Below, in pieces: positions 29,285 to 36,930 of a stretch of DNA of 64,000 bases (its first letter is position 1; every line of letters starts with the position of its first letter). A program made the position numbers and the translations under genes. Source of the stretch: Myxococcus sp. RHSTA-1-4 (GTDB lineage: Bacteria; Myxococcota; Myxococcia; Myxococcales; Myxococcaceae). The stretch covers positions 109,436-173,435 of the forward strand of contig NZ_JAIQDG010000026.1 in NCBI RefSeq assembly GCF_020037125.1, given 5' to 3'. Under the pieces are notes generated by a model. The model had not been told where the DNA came from, did no database searches, and saw only the letters and a list, made by a program, of their open reading frames with translations.

Positions 29285-29758
29285 TCACCACACCACCATC
29301 TGCCACAGCCAGCCGCCAAACAACTCGAGGACGCGCGGGTGCACCAGCGCCGCGCCAAACACCACGAACATCCCGTTGCGCACCGGCCCGTCGAAGTACT
29401 GGTAGAGGCCGAAGGCAGGCTGCTGCAGGTTGAGGAGCCAGTAGCCCAGGCCCAGCTTCAGCACCGTCACGCCCACCAGGAAGTAGCGCAGCGCGCCCTC
29501 CGGCAGCCCCGTCTTCTTGTGCAGCATCAGCAGGAAGAGGAAGAGGCCCAGCTTGAGGGGCGTGGCCAGCAGCACCACCAGCAGCTCGCGGCGCCGCGTG
29601 GCGCTGCCCATGGCCACGCCGTTGAAGGCGAACCAGGGCAGGGCCAGCCAGCTCCCCGCGAACATCAGCGCGAAGAAAGGCCAGATGGGGTTGACCACCC
29701 ACTGCTGGAGGGCACCCGGCCGGGGCTCGTCGACGATGGCGTAGGTGTTCGCGCGCAT
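29285..29758 (-). CDS. Four-helix membrane protein of unknown function
   Basis: 157 residues from ATG 29758, only 5 bp after the AAA+ gene stop. Hydrophobic segments WPFFALMFAGSWLALPWFAF, ELLVVLLATPLKLGLFLFLLML, YFLVGVTVLKLGLGYWLLNL and GMFVVFGAALVHPRVLELFGG predict four membrane helices. I do not recognise the family. Its position inside the AAA+/TPR operon suggests a membrane partner of these two. Confidence 0.72.
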   Translation of the reverse strand: MRANTYAIVDEPRPGALQQWVVNPIWPFFALMFAGSWLALPWFAFNGVAMGSATRRRELLVVLLATPLKLGLFLFLLMLHKKTGLPEGALRYFLVGVTVLKLGLGYWLLNLQQPAFGLYQYFDGPVRNGMFVVFGAALVHPRVLELFGGWLWQMVVW

Positions 29759-29763
29759 GAGGT

Positions 29764-31107
29764 TCAGGACTTCCCGTGCGCCTGGAGGAAGCTCAGCACC
29801 TCGTCGTACTGGCCGCCCTCGTTGGCATAACGAGCGTAGTTGCGCGCGGTGGTGAGCCACTCCAGCACCGTGGGCTTCACCTCGCGCAACGCCGCCTTGA
29901 GGTCCTCGTCGCGCAGCGGCGACTCCGCGCCGGCGTCCAGGGAGCGCTCAATCGCCAGGTCGCTGGCCGTCTCCACCACGTGGGACAGGTCCGCGCCGGA
30001 GAAGCCCTGGGTGCGCTGGACGATGAAGTCCAGGTCCAGGTTCGCCTCCTGGGGCCGGCCCTTGAGCGCCAGCAGGAGGATGTCGCGGCGCGCGGGCGCG
30101 TCCGGCGGGGGGACGAAGAAGACGCGGTCGAAGCGGCCGGGGCGGCGGAAGGCCGGGTCGATGGCCCACGGCGTGTTGGTGGCGCCGAGCACCAGCACTC
30201 CCGAGTTCGTCTGCGCGAAGCCGTCCATCTCCGTGAGGAACTGGCTGACCAGCTTGCCGCTGGCGGCCTCGCGGCTGTACTGGCGCTTGGCGGCGAGCGC
30301 CTCCAGCTCGTCGAAGAAGAGGACGGACGGAGTGCTCTGGCGCGCCTTCTCGAAGAGGGCGTGCAGCTTCCGCTCCGACTCGCCGATGTACATGTCCAGC
30401 ACGTCGGAGATGACGACGTTGAAGAAGTGGGCCTTGCACTCACCGGCGGTGGCGCGCGCCAGCAGCGTCTTGCCGCAGCCAGGAGGGCCATACAGCAGGA
30501 TGCCGCCGCCCGCCTTGCGGCGGAAGCGCTCGAAGAGGCTGGGCTTCTGGAAGGGCTGGATGATGCGGCGGGTGACCTGCCGCTTCACCTCGTCCAGGCC
30601 GCCCACGTCCGCGAAGGTGATGGGCGGCAGCGGAGGAGCCACCGCGCGCGCCACGTCCTCCTCGGTGGTGTCGTCGTTGGAGATGACCCTCAGGCGGGGG
30701 CCGCCCTGCGGCGCCGGCACCTCCGCCACGCGAGCCGACAGGCGCGCGCGCAGGTCCATGTCCTCCAGGGTGGCGTTGGCCGTCACCGCGCGCTGGTACG
30801 CGGCGCGAGCGGCGTCCAGCTCCTCCAGCGCCAGGTGCGCGCGGGCGGCCCACAGGGCCTGCTCCGCGGTGGAGCCCTGGCAGAAGAGCAGCGCGCGGCG
30901 CGCGTCACCGCTCTCGAGCAGCACCTGGGCGCCGACGTGCCGGTCCTGCTCGGGCAGGTGCTCCGGTGCGCGCGTGCCGAGCAGCTCGCGGGCGGCGGGC
31001 AGCTCGCCACGGGTGAGGTGGGCGCGCAGCAGCAACGCCAGCAACGGGCCGTTGTCGGGACTCGCCGCGAGAGCGGCCTTCAGTGAGGAGAGGGTGGCGT
31101 CATCCAT
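29764..31107 (-). CDS. TPR-AAA+ ATPase (CDC48/spastin-type)
   Basis: 447 residues from ATG 31107. Residues 1-125 are TPR-like helices. The AAA+ module starts around PPITFADVGGLDEVKRQV and carries Walker A GPPGCGKT (207-214), Walker B SVLFFDELEAL, sensor 1 VLGATNTPWAID and the arginine finger region RRPGRFDRVFF, followed by the GFSGADLSHVVE C-domain. This is the single-ring classical AAA group that remodels protein complexes. It is the first gene of the operon ending at 26974 and is likely its energy source. The substrate is unknown. Confidence 0.92.
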   Translation of the reverse strand: MDDATLSSLKAALAASPDNGPLLALLLRAHLTRGELPAARELLGTRAPEHLPEQDRHVGAQVLLESGDARRALLFCQGSTAEQALWAARAHLALEELDAARAAYQRAVTANATLEDMDLRARLSARVAEVPAPQGGPRLRVISNDDTTEEDVARAVAPPLPPITFADVGGLDEVKRQVTRRIIQPFQKPSLFERFRRKAGGGILLYGPPGCGKTLLARATAGECKAHFFNVVISDVLDMYIGESERKLHALFEKARQSTPSVLFFDELEALAAKRQYSREAASGKLVSQFLTEMDGFAQTNSGVLVLGATNTPWAIDPAFRRPGRFDRVFFVPPPDAPARRDILLLALKGRPQEANLDLDFIVQRTQGFSGADLSHVVETASDLAIERSLDAGAESPLRDEDLKAALREVKPTVLEWLTTARNYARYANEGGQYDEVLSFLQAHGKS

Positions 31108-31209
31108 GGCGGAAGTGCCCTTCCCTTGCCACACCGAGGCGGATGGCACAACAGGAGGACAGGACATACACCGCCCGGGCCTACACCCGTTGTGAGGATT
31201 TGACGCGAG

Positions 31210-31282
31210 TGCACGCCCCGGGGATCGAACCCGGCGAAGTCGGTACGTCAGACCGATGCCGTCTCCAGCTGGCTCGGCGTGC
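31210..31282 (-). tRNA. tRNA-Val (GAC), atypical core
   Basis: The seven-pair acceptor stem (GCACGCC/GGCGTGC), D stem GCC/GGC, anticodon stem TCGGT/ACCGA with loop CTGACGT and T arm CCGGG-TTCGATC-CCCGG all fold. The anticodon is GAC. Position 8 is G instead of the near-universal U. The discriminator is A. The 3' CCA is not encoded. It is the last member of array 1. Confidence 0.85.
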
Positions 31283-31291
31283 ATCGAATAA

Positions 31292-31365
31292 CGGTCCTGG
31301 CAGGACTCGAACCTGCGACCCCTCGGTCCGCAACCGAGTGCTCTCATCCACTGAGCTACAGAACC
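31292..31365 (-). tRNA. tRNA-Arg (GCG anticodon)
   Basis: Acceptor GGTTCTG/CAGGACC, D arm GCTC..GAGC, anticodon stem CTCGG/CCGAG with loop TTGCGGA, and T arm GCAGG-TTCGAGT-CCTGC. The anticodon GCG reads CGC directly; most bacteria read CGN with an inosine-modified ACG tRNA. The discriminator is G and CCA is not encoded. Confidence 0.85.
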
Positions 31366-31380
31366 AAAAGACTGCGAGAG

Positions 31381-31453
31381 TGCCTCGTACGGGAGTCGAA
31401 CCCGTCTTTCCGCATTGAGAGTGCGGCGTCCTTCGCCGATAGACGAACGAGGC
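31381..31453 (-). tRNA. tRNA-Glu (CTC)
   Basis: Acceptor GCCTCGT/ACGAGGC, D arm GTC..GAC, anticodon stem CCGCA/TGCGG with loop CTCTCAA, and T arm ACGGG-TTCGACT-CCCGT. The anticodon is CTC and the discriminator A. The body is almost the same as the Glu(TTC) tRNA of array 2. CCA is not encoded. Confidence 0.9.
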
Positions 31454-31486
31454 GGGAAGTGGGCGCCGGAAGCCGGCGCCGGGGCG

Positions 31487-31567
31487 CTAGAAGGAAGCGA
31501 TTCCGTCCAGCAGTTCAGGCTCGGACTCGAGGTCCGGCCCAGGGTCGTTCAGGTGGATGAAGCGCAT
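31487..31567 (-). CDS. 26-residue peptide gene inside the tRNA array
   Basis: ATG 31567 is preceded by GGGAGG at 4 bases, a much stronger site than most in the window. The product starts MRFIHLNDPG and ends ELLDGIASF; it is acidic (three Asp and four Glu) with a hydrophobic end. It lies between the Asp and Glu tRNAs of array 1, and its stop is followed by a GCGCCGGC-type inverted repeat. No relative is known to me. It has no counterpart in array 2. It may be a precursor or regulatory peptide; being a chance ORF is possible but made less likely by the ribosome binding site. Confidence 0.55.
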   Translation of the reverse strand: MRFIHLNDPGPDLESEPELLDGIASF

Positions 31568-31598
31568 GGGACCTCCCACGAGTCGTGGTGGGGAAGAG

Positions 31599-31669
31599 CG
31601 CTCCGACAGGGAATCGAACCCTGTTCACACGGTAGACGGCCGTGCTGCGATCCAATCGCATCCCGGAGC
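31599..31669 (-). tRNA. tRNA-Asp (GTC), lacking U33 and U8
   Basis: Acceptor GCTCCGG/TCGGAGC, D stem TGCG/CGCA, anticodon stem CACGG/CCGTG with loop CCGTCTA, and T arm CAGGG-TTCGATT-CCCTG. Stem pairing fixes GTC as the anticodon. Position 33 is C rather than U and position 8 is G. The discriminator is G, as expected for Asp. The normal U-turn could not form in the usual way. Confidence 0.75.
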
Positions 31670-31698
31670 AGGAAGGCACTGCGCACTACGGACTGCCA

Positions 31699-31772
31699 TG
31701 CCGCGAGCGGGAGTCGAACCCGCACTCTCTGCACTCTGATTGCAGTGCCTCTACCGATTGGGCTATCGCGGC
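31699..31772 (-). tRNA. tRNA with CAG (Leu) anticodon but short variable loop
   Basis: Acceptor GCCGCGA/TCGCGGC, D arm GCCC..GGC, anticodon stem CTGCA/TGCAG with loop ATCAGAG, 5-base variable loop AGAGT and T arm GCGGG-TTCGACT-CCCGC. CAG would read CTG (Leu), yet bacterial Leu tRNAs have a long variable arm. The discriminator is A. The amino acid it carries cannot be decided from sequence. Confidence 0.85.
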
Positions 31773-31779
31773 GTTGGAG

Positions 31780-31850
31780 TGGAACCACCGGGAATCGAAC
31801 CCGGACCTCTCGGATGCGAACCGAGTGTTCTCCCGTTGAACCATGGCCCC
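31780..31850 (-). tRNA. tRNA-Ala (CGC)
   Basis: Acceptor GGGGCCA/TGGTTCC contains the G3-U70 wobble pair that defines alanine identity, plus a second G-U pair at 4-69. Anticodon stem CTCGG/CCGAG with loop TTCGCAT gives anticodon CGC, and the discriminator is A. The T arm is CCGGG-TTCGATT-CCCGG. The body matches the Ala(GGC) tRNA of array 2. CCA is not encoded. Confidence 0.9.
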
Positions 31851-31867
31851 AGGAGTCTTCTGTGTAG

Positions 31868-31939
31868 AGCAGTCGGCGGGACTCGAACCCGCGTCCACCT
31901 GAGTGGCGCTCAGGGGCCTCACCTCTCGGCCACGACTGC
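31868..31939 (-). tRNA. tRNA-Gly (GCC), lacking U33
   Basis: Acceptor GCAGTCG/CGACTGC is perfectly paired; the T arm is GCGGG-TTCGAGT-CCCGC. Anticodon stem CCTGA/TCAGG encloses GCGCCAC, so the anticodon is GCC with C at position 33; bases 32 and 38 could pair and shrink the loop to five. The D arm (GGCCGAGAGG) is like Ser/Leu tRNAs. The discriminator is T, usual for Gly. Confidence 0.8.
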
Positions 31940-31966
31940 AAGGTGCTGCGTTGACCCGGAAAAGCG

Positions 31967-31999
31967 AGAGGCCGGGTCCCCTCTGGGAGCCCGGCCTCT
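31967..31999 (-). terminator. Hairpin after peptide gene, array 1
   Basis: A perfect 10-bp stem, AGAGGCCGGG (31967-31976) with CCCGGCCTCT (31990-31999), around a 13-base loop. On the minus strand it is followed by CGCTTTTCC, so it resembles an intrinsic terminator or attenuator between the peptide gene and the tRNA array. The same hairpin with the same loop length class occurs in array 2. Confidence 0.7.
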
Positions 32000-32037
32000 G
32001 GTCTCTTCATGCCTCGTCGGGTGACGGGCACGGGAGG

Positions 32038-32190
32038 TCAGAGTCCGGGTGGACTATCGCCAGCGCGCTCTTCACGCAGTGCGACGGTCAGAGCGGTGGT
32101 CAGGCCAGCGAGCGCGAGCGCATCGATGCCGATGACAGTGTCGTTCAGGTTTTCGGGATTCATCGGGCTCGTCAGGTTCGCCGTGTTCAT
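32038..32190 (-). CDS. 50-residue peptide heading tRNA array 1
   Basis: ATG 32190 has AAAGGAG 9 bases upstream. The product begins MNTANLTSPMNPENLNDTVI, continues with a hydrophobic Ala/Leu-rich middle (GIDALALAGLTTAL) and ends with a charged Arg/Glu segment and SPPGL. Of its first 34 residues, 29 match the peptide heading array 2, and the matching DNA includes the ribosome binding site. The conserved N-terminal half with a variable end is reminiscent of leader-core precursor peptides, but no modifying enzyme is adjacent. Conservation between the two copies argues that it is translated. Confidence 0.8.
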   Translation of the reverse strand: MNTANLTSPMNPENLNDTVIGIDALALAGLTTALTVALREERAGDSPPGL

Positions 32191-32231
32191 GGTCACCGCT
32201 CCTTTCAGCGAAAATAGACGCGCGGAAAATC

Positions 32232-32244
32232 CATCCCTGACACG
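32232..32244 (-). promoter_or_regulatory. Conserved upstream element, peptide gene 1
   Basis: CGTGTCAGGGATG on the minus strand, 42 bases before the ATG. The same 13 bases occur 43 bases before the second peptide gene, whereas the DNA between differs. It is likely a promoter or operator element shared by the two loci. Confidence 0.55.
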
Positions 32245-32290
32245 CAACGGGTGTTTTCGAACGACCCGCCGGGAAAGCTAACCTCGGGCC

Positions 32291-35200
32291 ATGCCCCTCT
32301 TGTCCGCCCCCCGAGCGCCCCGGGTCCGCGCGCGCCTGGCAGCCACGCTTCTCCTCGGCTGCTCCTGGATGTCCCTCTCCTGCACCGGCTCCGAACAGAC
32401 TCCCGGGTACACCCCGGCACGCAGGACGGCCGAGAGCTCGAGTGAGTGCGAGCCTCCCGTCAACGGCCTCCGCCTGTGGCTCCGCGCGAGCGACATCCTC
32501 CTCGAAGACAACACTCCCCTGGCGAGCTGGCCTGACGCCTCGGGCCAGGGCGTCCACGCCGTCCAGGGCTCCACCAGCGCCCAGCCCCTGGTCCGGCAGG
32601 CCGCCATCGCGGGCCACGCGGCGATCGAGTTCGACGGCATCAACGACCGCCTCGACCTGACCACCCATGTCTTCGCCGCCGGCAGCCTCCCCTTCACCGT
32701 CCTCGCTGTGCTCCAGACGACCGACGCGAACGGCCATATCGCGGGTACCGGCTCATCCTCGGCGGGCTTCCTGACCACCTATGGCCGGGGTCTCACCGTC
32801 GTGTCGGGCAAGCCCACGGTCAAGACCAACTCGAATGGCAGTGGCCTGCTCCTGAGCGGCGCCGCCACGGTGACGGATGGGCAGCCCCGGCTCATCTCCA
32901 CCGTCACCCAGACCGGAGGCAGCACCCTGTTCGTGAACGGCGAGCCGGCGGGGCAGTCGTCCGCGTCGCTCAATGCCTATGCCTATGGCAAGTCCACGCT
33001 GGGCGCCAGCGACGGCTCCAGTTCCGGCGCGTCCCAGGACCCCTTCGCGGGCCGGCTGGCCGAGCTGATGGTCTTCGACCGCGCGCTCAGCGACAGCGAG
33101 CGGACCACCCTCGAGCTGTGTCTGGGCGGGAAATACCAGCTCGCCATCACCCTCCCTCCAGGCTGCGATGGAGTCCCAGGCAGCGGCGCCATCGTCGATG
33201 CATGCGGGGTGTGCGGTGGCGATGGCGGCACCTGCACGGATGAAGCCGTCGTCCCGGAGGGTCGGGCCCTGTGGCTGAGGGCGGATGACCTGCTCGCGGC
33301 GGATGGCTCCGCGGTGACACGCTGGCCCGATGCCTCGGGCCAGGGCAGCCATGCCACCCAGGGCACACTGAACGCCCAGCCCCTGCTCCGGCGGAACGCG
33401 TTCTCCGGTCACTCGACCCTCCAGTTCGATGGCGTCAACGACCGCCTCGACCTGGGCTCCAACGTCTTCGCCAGCAACCGCTTCCCCCTCACCGTCTTCG
33501 TCGTGCTCCGCACGGCCGATGTGGCGGGGCACCTCGTGGGCACCGGCTCGTCCTCGGCGGGCTTCCTGACCACCTATGGCGGGGGACTGTTCCTCACGGC
33601 GGGACAGGCAGCGCTCAAGGCCAACTCGAACGGAGCGGGGCTGCTCCTGCCGGGAGCCACCGTCAACGACGGTCAGGTCCGGGTCATCTCCGCCGTGGCG
33701 CATGGAGGCCCCAGCGCCCTGTACATCAACGGCCAGTCCGCGGGCGAGTCCTACGCCCCGCTCAATGCCTACGCCTACGGCAAGTCCACGCTCGGCGCCA
33801 GCGACGGCTCCAGTTCGAGCGCGTCCCAGGACCCCTTCGCCGGTGAGCTGGCGGAGGTGCTCGTCTACCACCGGGTCCTTGGCGAGAGCGAGCGGACCCT
33901 CATCGAGCAGTACCTCGGAAGCAAGTATGGGGTGGCCATCACCGCGCCCGCCGGCTGCGATGGAGTGCCGGGCAGTGGTGCCGTCATCGACGCCTGCGGC
34001 GTGTGCGGGGGTAACGGCGGCTCGTGCGCGGATGAAGCCGTCGTCCCGGAAGGAAGGGCCCTGTGGCTCCGGGCGGATGACCTGCGCACGGCGGACGGCT
34101 CGCCCGTGGGCACCTGGGCCGATGCCTCGGGCCAGGGCAGCCATGCCACCCAGGGCACCGCGAGCCTGCAGCCCGTGTTGCGACGCGCCGCCATCGCGGG
34201 CCACGCGGCCATTCAGTTCGACGGTGTCAATGACCGCCTCGACCTGGCCTCCAATGTCTTCGCCTCCGGCAACTTCCCCCTCACGGTCTTCGCCGTGCTC
34301 CAGACGACCGACACGGAGGGACACATCGTGGGCACGGGCTCGTCCTCGGAGGGCTTCCTGACCACCTATGGCGCCGGGCTGACCTTCGTGGCGGGGAACC
34401 CCACCGTGAAGGCCAACTCGAACGGCAGCGGCCTGCACCTGTCCGCGGCGGCCCCCGCCAACGATGGGGCGACCCGCGTGCTGACCGCCGTGGCCCAGTC
34501 CGGAGCCAGCCGGCTGTTCGTCAACTGTGCCTCACAGGGCGCCTCTGCTTCCACGACGAATGCCTACGGATATGGCCGGTCCACGCTGGGCGCGAGCGAC
34601 GGCTCCCAGAGCGGACAGTCCAGGGACCCGTTCGCGGGACAGCTCGCGGAGCTCATCGTCTATCGCCGCGCGCTCCTTCAGGACGAGCGCGCCGCCATCG
34701 AGGACTACCTCGCGTCCAAGTACGGACTGACGGGCTGCGTGCATGCGCCGCCCGACCCGGCGGCCTCCCTGGCGGAGTCCGCGACGATGTTCTGGCGGAT
34801 GAACGAAGCAGGGACGGCCGCGCGAGCCGACCTCGTGAGCGGGTTGGACGTCATGCCCTTCCCCGCCGATGCGGCAGGCACCACGCAGGTGCAAGCCATC
34901 CAGGGCATGGGGCAGCAGGTGAACGGCCCCGCCGGGTACCACTTCTGGCGTCCCAGCGCGCCGCAGATGAGCCACGGTGGGGGAAGCTTCACCTGGGCGG
35001 GCTGGATGAAGCTCTCCTCGTTCTACGACAGCCAGACGTTCGTCGGGAAATGGAACAACGCGGCGGGCGGGAGGGAGTACCGCGTCTGGTACAACGCGTC
35101 CCTTCAGCGATTCGAGCTCCAGGTGTCGAGCACCGGAGGAGCCGGCACCGGGGAGATTGGCGGCGTCGTCCACCCCGCCACGGTGGCCCTGGACACCTTC

Positions 35201-35464
35201 TATTTCCTGGAGGCCTGGCATGACGCGCTCGGGAGAACGCTCAACCTGCGAGTCGGAACCACCACCGACCGCGGAGGGGTGGCGTCGAGCCCCTGGACGG
35301 CGGGAGTCCATGTGAGCTCCGCCGACCTGAACCTGGGCGCCCACAACACCTGCCAGGACGCCCACCTGCACGGGACGCTGGACGCCATCGGCTACTGGAA
35401 GCGGGTGCTGACCGAAGCGGAGAGTCAGCGACTGTGGAATGGTGGCGCGGGCTTCGAGCCCTGA
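32291..35464 (+). CDS. Lipoprotein with four concanavalin/LamG-like domains
   Basis: 1057 residues. The signal ends in MSLSC (lipobox). Three nearly identical lectin-like domains follow (each starting LWLRA.D and containing WPDASGQG..A.QG, FDG.NDRLDL, GSSS.GFLTTYG and ASDGS..G.S.DPFAG.L.E). The first two are followed by a Cys-rich link GCDGVPGSGA..DACGVCGG. A fourth, diverged LamG-like domain (FTWAGWMKLSSF, FVGKWNN, LDAIGYWKRVL) ends the protein. Such domains bind carbohydrate or protein surfaces, so an adhesive outer-surface lipoprotein is likely. It is divergent from peptide gene 1. Confidence 0.85.
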   Translation: MPLLSAPRAPRVRARLAATLLLGCSWMSLSCTGSEQTPGYTPARRTAESSSECEPPVNGLRLWLRASDILLEDNTPLASWPDASGQGVHAVQGSTSAQPLVRQAAIAGHAAIEFDGINDRLDLTTHVFAAGSLPFTVLAVLQTTDANGHIAGTGSSSAGFLTTYGRGLTVVSGKPTVKTNSNGSGLLLSGAATVTDGQPRLISTVTQTGGSTLFVNGEPAGQSSASLNAYAYGKSTLGASDGSSSGASQDPFAGRLAELMVFDRALSDSERTTLELCLGGKYQLAITLPPGCDGVPGSGAIVDACGVCGGDGGTCTDEAVVPEGRALWLRADDLLAADGSAVTRWPDASGQGSHATQGTLNAQPLLRRNAFSGHSTLQFDGVNDRLDLGSNVFASNRFPLTVFVVLRTADVAGHLVGTGSSSAGFLTTYGGGLFLTAGQAALKANSNGAGLLLPGATVNDGQVRVISAVAHGGPSALYINGQSAGESYAPLNAYAYGKSTLGASDGSSSSASQDPFAGELAEVLVYHRVLGESERTLIEQYLGSKYGVAITAPAGCDGVPGSGAVIDACGVCGGNGGSCADEAVVPEGRALWLRADDLRTADGSPVGTWADASGQGSHATQGTASLQPVLRRAAIAGHAAIQFDGVNDRLDLASNVFASGNFPLTVFAVLQTTDTEGHIVGTGSSSEGFLTTYGAGLTFVAGNPTVKANSNGSGLHLSAAAPANDGATRVLTAVAQSGASRLFVNCASQGASASTTNAYGYGRSTLGASDGSQSGQSRDPFAGQLAELIVYRRALLQDERAAIEDYLASKYGLTGCVHAPPDPAASLAESATMFWRMNEAGTAARADLVSGLDVMPFPADAAGTTQVQAIQGMGQQVNGPAGYHFWRPSAPQMSHGGGSFTWAGWMKLSSFYDSQTFVGKWNNAAGGREYRVWYNASLQRFELQVSSTGGAGTGEIGGVVHPATVALDTFYFLEAWHDALGRTLNLRVGTTTDRGGVASSPWTAGVHVSSADLNLGAHNTCQDAHLHGTLDAIGYWKRVLTEAESQRLWNGGAGFEP
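32460..34730 (+). repeat. Three ~790-bp lectin-domain repeats
   Basis: Segments starting near 32471, 33269 and 34061 share long stretches of identical or near-identical DNA (for instance the gggcaccggctcgtcctc-type block and the gccagcgacggctcc block). They encode successive lectin-like domains of the same protein. Recent internal duplication is implied. Confidence 0.8.
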
Positions 35465-35477
35465 GCACGGGTGCGCG

Positions 35478-36269
35478 ATGACGGCTGGCGGGACGACGAC
35501 GGGTTACATCCAGTGGGCGCCTCCCGCCGGCCTGGCGGAGGCGGTGGACGCCTTCTGGCGCTACACCGCGCCGCCCCGCGGCTCGGGCGCCGGCCTCACG
35601 CAGAGCCGCATCCTGCCGGACGGCTGCACCGACCTCATCTTCCAGTTCCGCGACGCGGGCGGCCCCACGTGGCTGGCCGGCCCGAGCCTCTCCGTCGTCG
35701 GCCCCATGGAGCGCTTCGCCCTCGTCGACGTCGAGCCCGGCGCGGTGAGCTTCGGCGTCCGGCTGAAGCCCGGCTGGGCGCATCCCCTGCTCGGCGTGAG
35801 CCCGCGTGAGTTGTGTGGCCTCCATGTCCCCGTGGAGGACTGCGCGCCGGCCTTCGTCCAGCTCCAGCGGCGGCTCGAGGACTGTCCCTCACCGGCGCGC
35901 GCGCTGGCCCTCCTCCAGGAGACCTTCGCGCATCGGCTGGCGTCGCCCCTGACCGAGCCCCGCCCTCGCGTCACGCAAGCCCTGCGCTGGCTCCAGTCCT
36001 CGGGAGGACAGGTGCGCATGTCCACGCTGGCGCGAACGCTGGGCGTCAGCGAGCGCACCCTGCACCGCGACGTGCTGGACGAGGCGGGCGTACCGCCGAA
36101 GCGGCTCGCCCGGGTGCTCCGCTTCCAGCGCGCCGTGTCGCTGCTGCGCTCCGGCGCGGAGGAGGACCTGGCCTCGGTGGCGCTCGCGTGCGGCTACTCG
36201 GACCAGGCGCACCTGTCACGCGAGGTCCGCGAGCTGGCGGGCGTCACGCCCACGGCGCTGCTGGAATGA
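35478..36269 (+). CDS. AraC-family transcriptional regulator
   Basis: 263 residues from ATG 35478. The N-terminal part (AEAVDAFWRYTAPP, then RILPDGCTDLIFQF and FGVRLKPGWAHPLLG) resembles the DUF6597-type sensory domain. The C-terminal ~90 residues form the two helix-turn-helix DNA-binding unit (MSTLARTLGVSERTLHRDVLDEAG and LASVALACGYSDQAHLSREVRELAGVTP). It starts 13 bp after the lectin lipoprotein gene and is followed by a VOC-family protein, a common pairing with AraC regulators of this type. Confidence 0.92.
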   Translation: MTAGGTTTGYIQWAPPAGLAEAVDAFWRYTAPPRGSGAGLTQSRILPDGCTDLIFQFRDAGGPTWLAGPSLSVVGPMERFALVDVEPGAVSFGVRLKPGWAHPLLGVSPRELCGLHVPVEDCAPAFVQLQRRLEDCPSPARALALLQETFAHRLASPLTEPRPRVTQALRWLQSSGGQVRMSTLARTLGVSERTLHRDVLDEAGVPPKRLARVLRFQRAVSLLRSGAEEDLASVALACGYSDQAHLSREVRELAGVTPTALLE

Positions 36270-36357
36270 GCCCTGTCCGATTCCTTCAAGACAGGCGGGG
36301 GCGCATCGTGCGAACACCCCGCACGCTGTTCCCCTACCCGCATCGGAGTGCATCGCC

Positions 36358-36747
36358 ATGAAGCTCGGCTACGTCATCCTCTACGTCCAGGACGTGCCCG
36401 CCACCGTCGACTTCTACGAGAAGGCCTTCGGCCTGCAACGCCGCTTCCTTCACGAGAGCAACACCTACGCGGAGATGGAGACAGGAGCCACCGCGCTCGC
36501 CTTCGCGGTGGAGGGCCTGGCGAAGGAGAACGGCCTCACCGTGCGCCCGAACCGGGCGAAGGAGGACGCGGCCGCGGTGGAGGTGGCGCTCGTCACGCCG
36601 GAGGTGCAGGCCGCCTTCGAGCGCGCGGTGAAGGCCGGCGCCCGGCCCGTCCAGCCTCCCAGGCAGAAGCCCTGGGGGCAGACGGTGGCCTACGTGAGGG
36701 ACCTCGACGGAGTCCTGGTGGAGCTCTGCACGCCAATGTCCGCTTGA
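36358..36747 (+). CDS. VOC/glyoxalase superfamily protein
   Basis: 129 residues. One betaalphabetabetabeta pair of the vicinal oxygen chelate fold: MKLGYVILYVQDVPATVDFYEKAFGL at the start and KPWGQTVAYVRDLDGVLVELC at the end, the latter with the Glu that usually binds metal. Members act as lyases, isomerases, dioxygenases or resistance proteins; nothing narrows it here. It lies 88 bp after the AraC-type gene and ends 7 bp from the opposing tRNA array 2. Confidence 0.88.
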   Translation: MKLGYVILYVQDVPATVDFYEKAFGLQRRFLHESNTYAEMETGATALAFAVEGLAKENGLTVRPNRAKEDAAAVEVALVTPEVQAAFERAVKAGARPVQPPRQKPWGQTVAYVRDLDGVLVELCTPMSA

Positions 36748-36753
36748 GTCGAG

Positions 36754-36824
36754 TGGAACCACCGGGAATCGAACCCGGACCTCCCGGACGCCAGCCGGGT
36801 GCTCTCCCGTTGAGCCATGGCCCC
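36754..36824 (-). tRNA. tRNA-Ala (GGC)
   Basis: Acceptor GGGGCCA/TGGTTCC with G3-U70, as in the Ala tRNA of array 1. Anticodon stem CCCGG/CCGGG with loop CTGGCGT gives anticodon GGC; discriminator A. The T arm is identical to the array 1 copy. The anticodon arm differs, which shows anticodon diversification on one body. Confidence 0.9.
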
Positions 36825-36844
36825 ATGAAGCAGGGTGTTTCGAG

Positions 36845-36920
36845 TCGGGATGACTGGATTCGAACCAGCGACCTCGCGCACCCCAAGCGCGCGCTCTTGT
36901 CCAAGCTGAGCTACATCCCG
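36845..36920 (-). tRNA. tRNA-Pro (GGG)
   Basis: Acceptor CGGGATG/CATCCCG with the C1-G72 pair typical of bacterial Pro, D arm GCTC..GAGC, anticodon stem CGCGC/GCGCG with loop TTGGGGT, T arm GCTGG-TTCGAAT-CCAGT (last pair G-T) and discriminator A. All invariant positions are normal, so this one looks like a conventional translational tRNA. Confidence 0.93.
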
Positions 36921-36930
36921 AGGACTGCCA

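Noticed and set aside
31599..31669. Amber-suppressor reading (anticodon CTA) of the Asp tRNA
   Set aside because: Shifting the loop to place T at position 33 gives CTA but destroys the perfect CACGG/CCGTG stem, so GTC is preferred.
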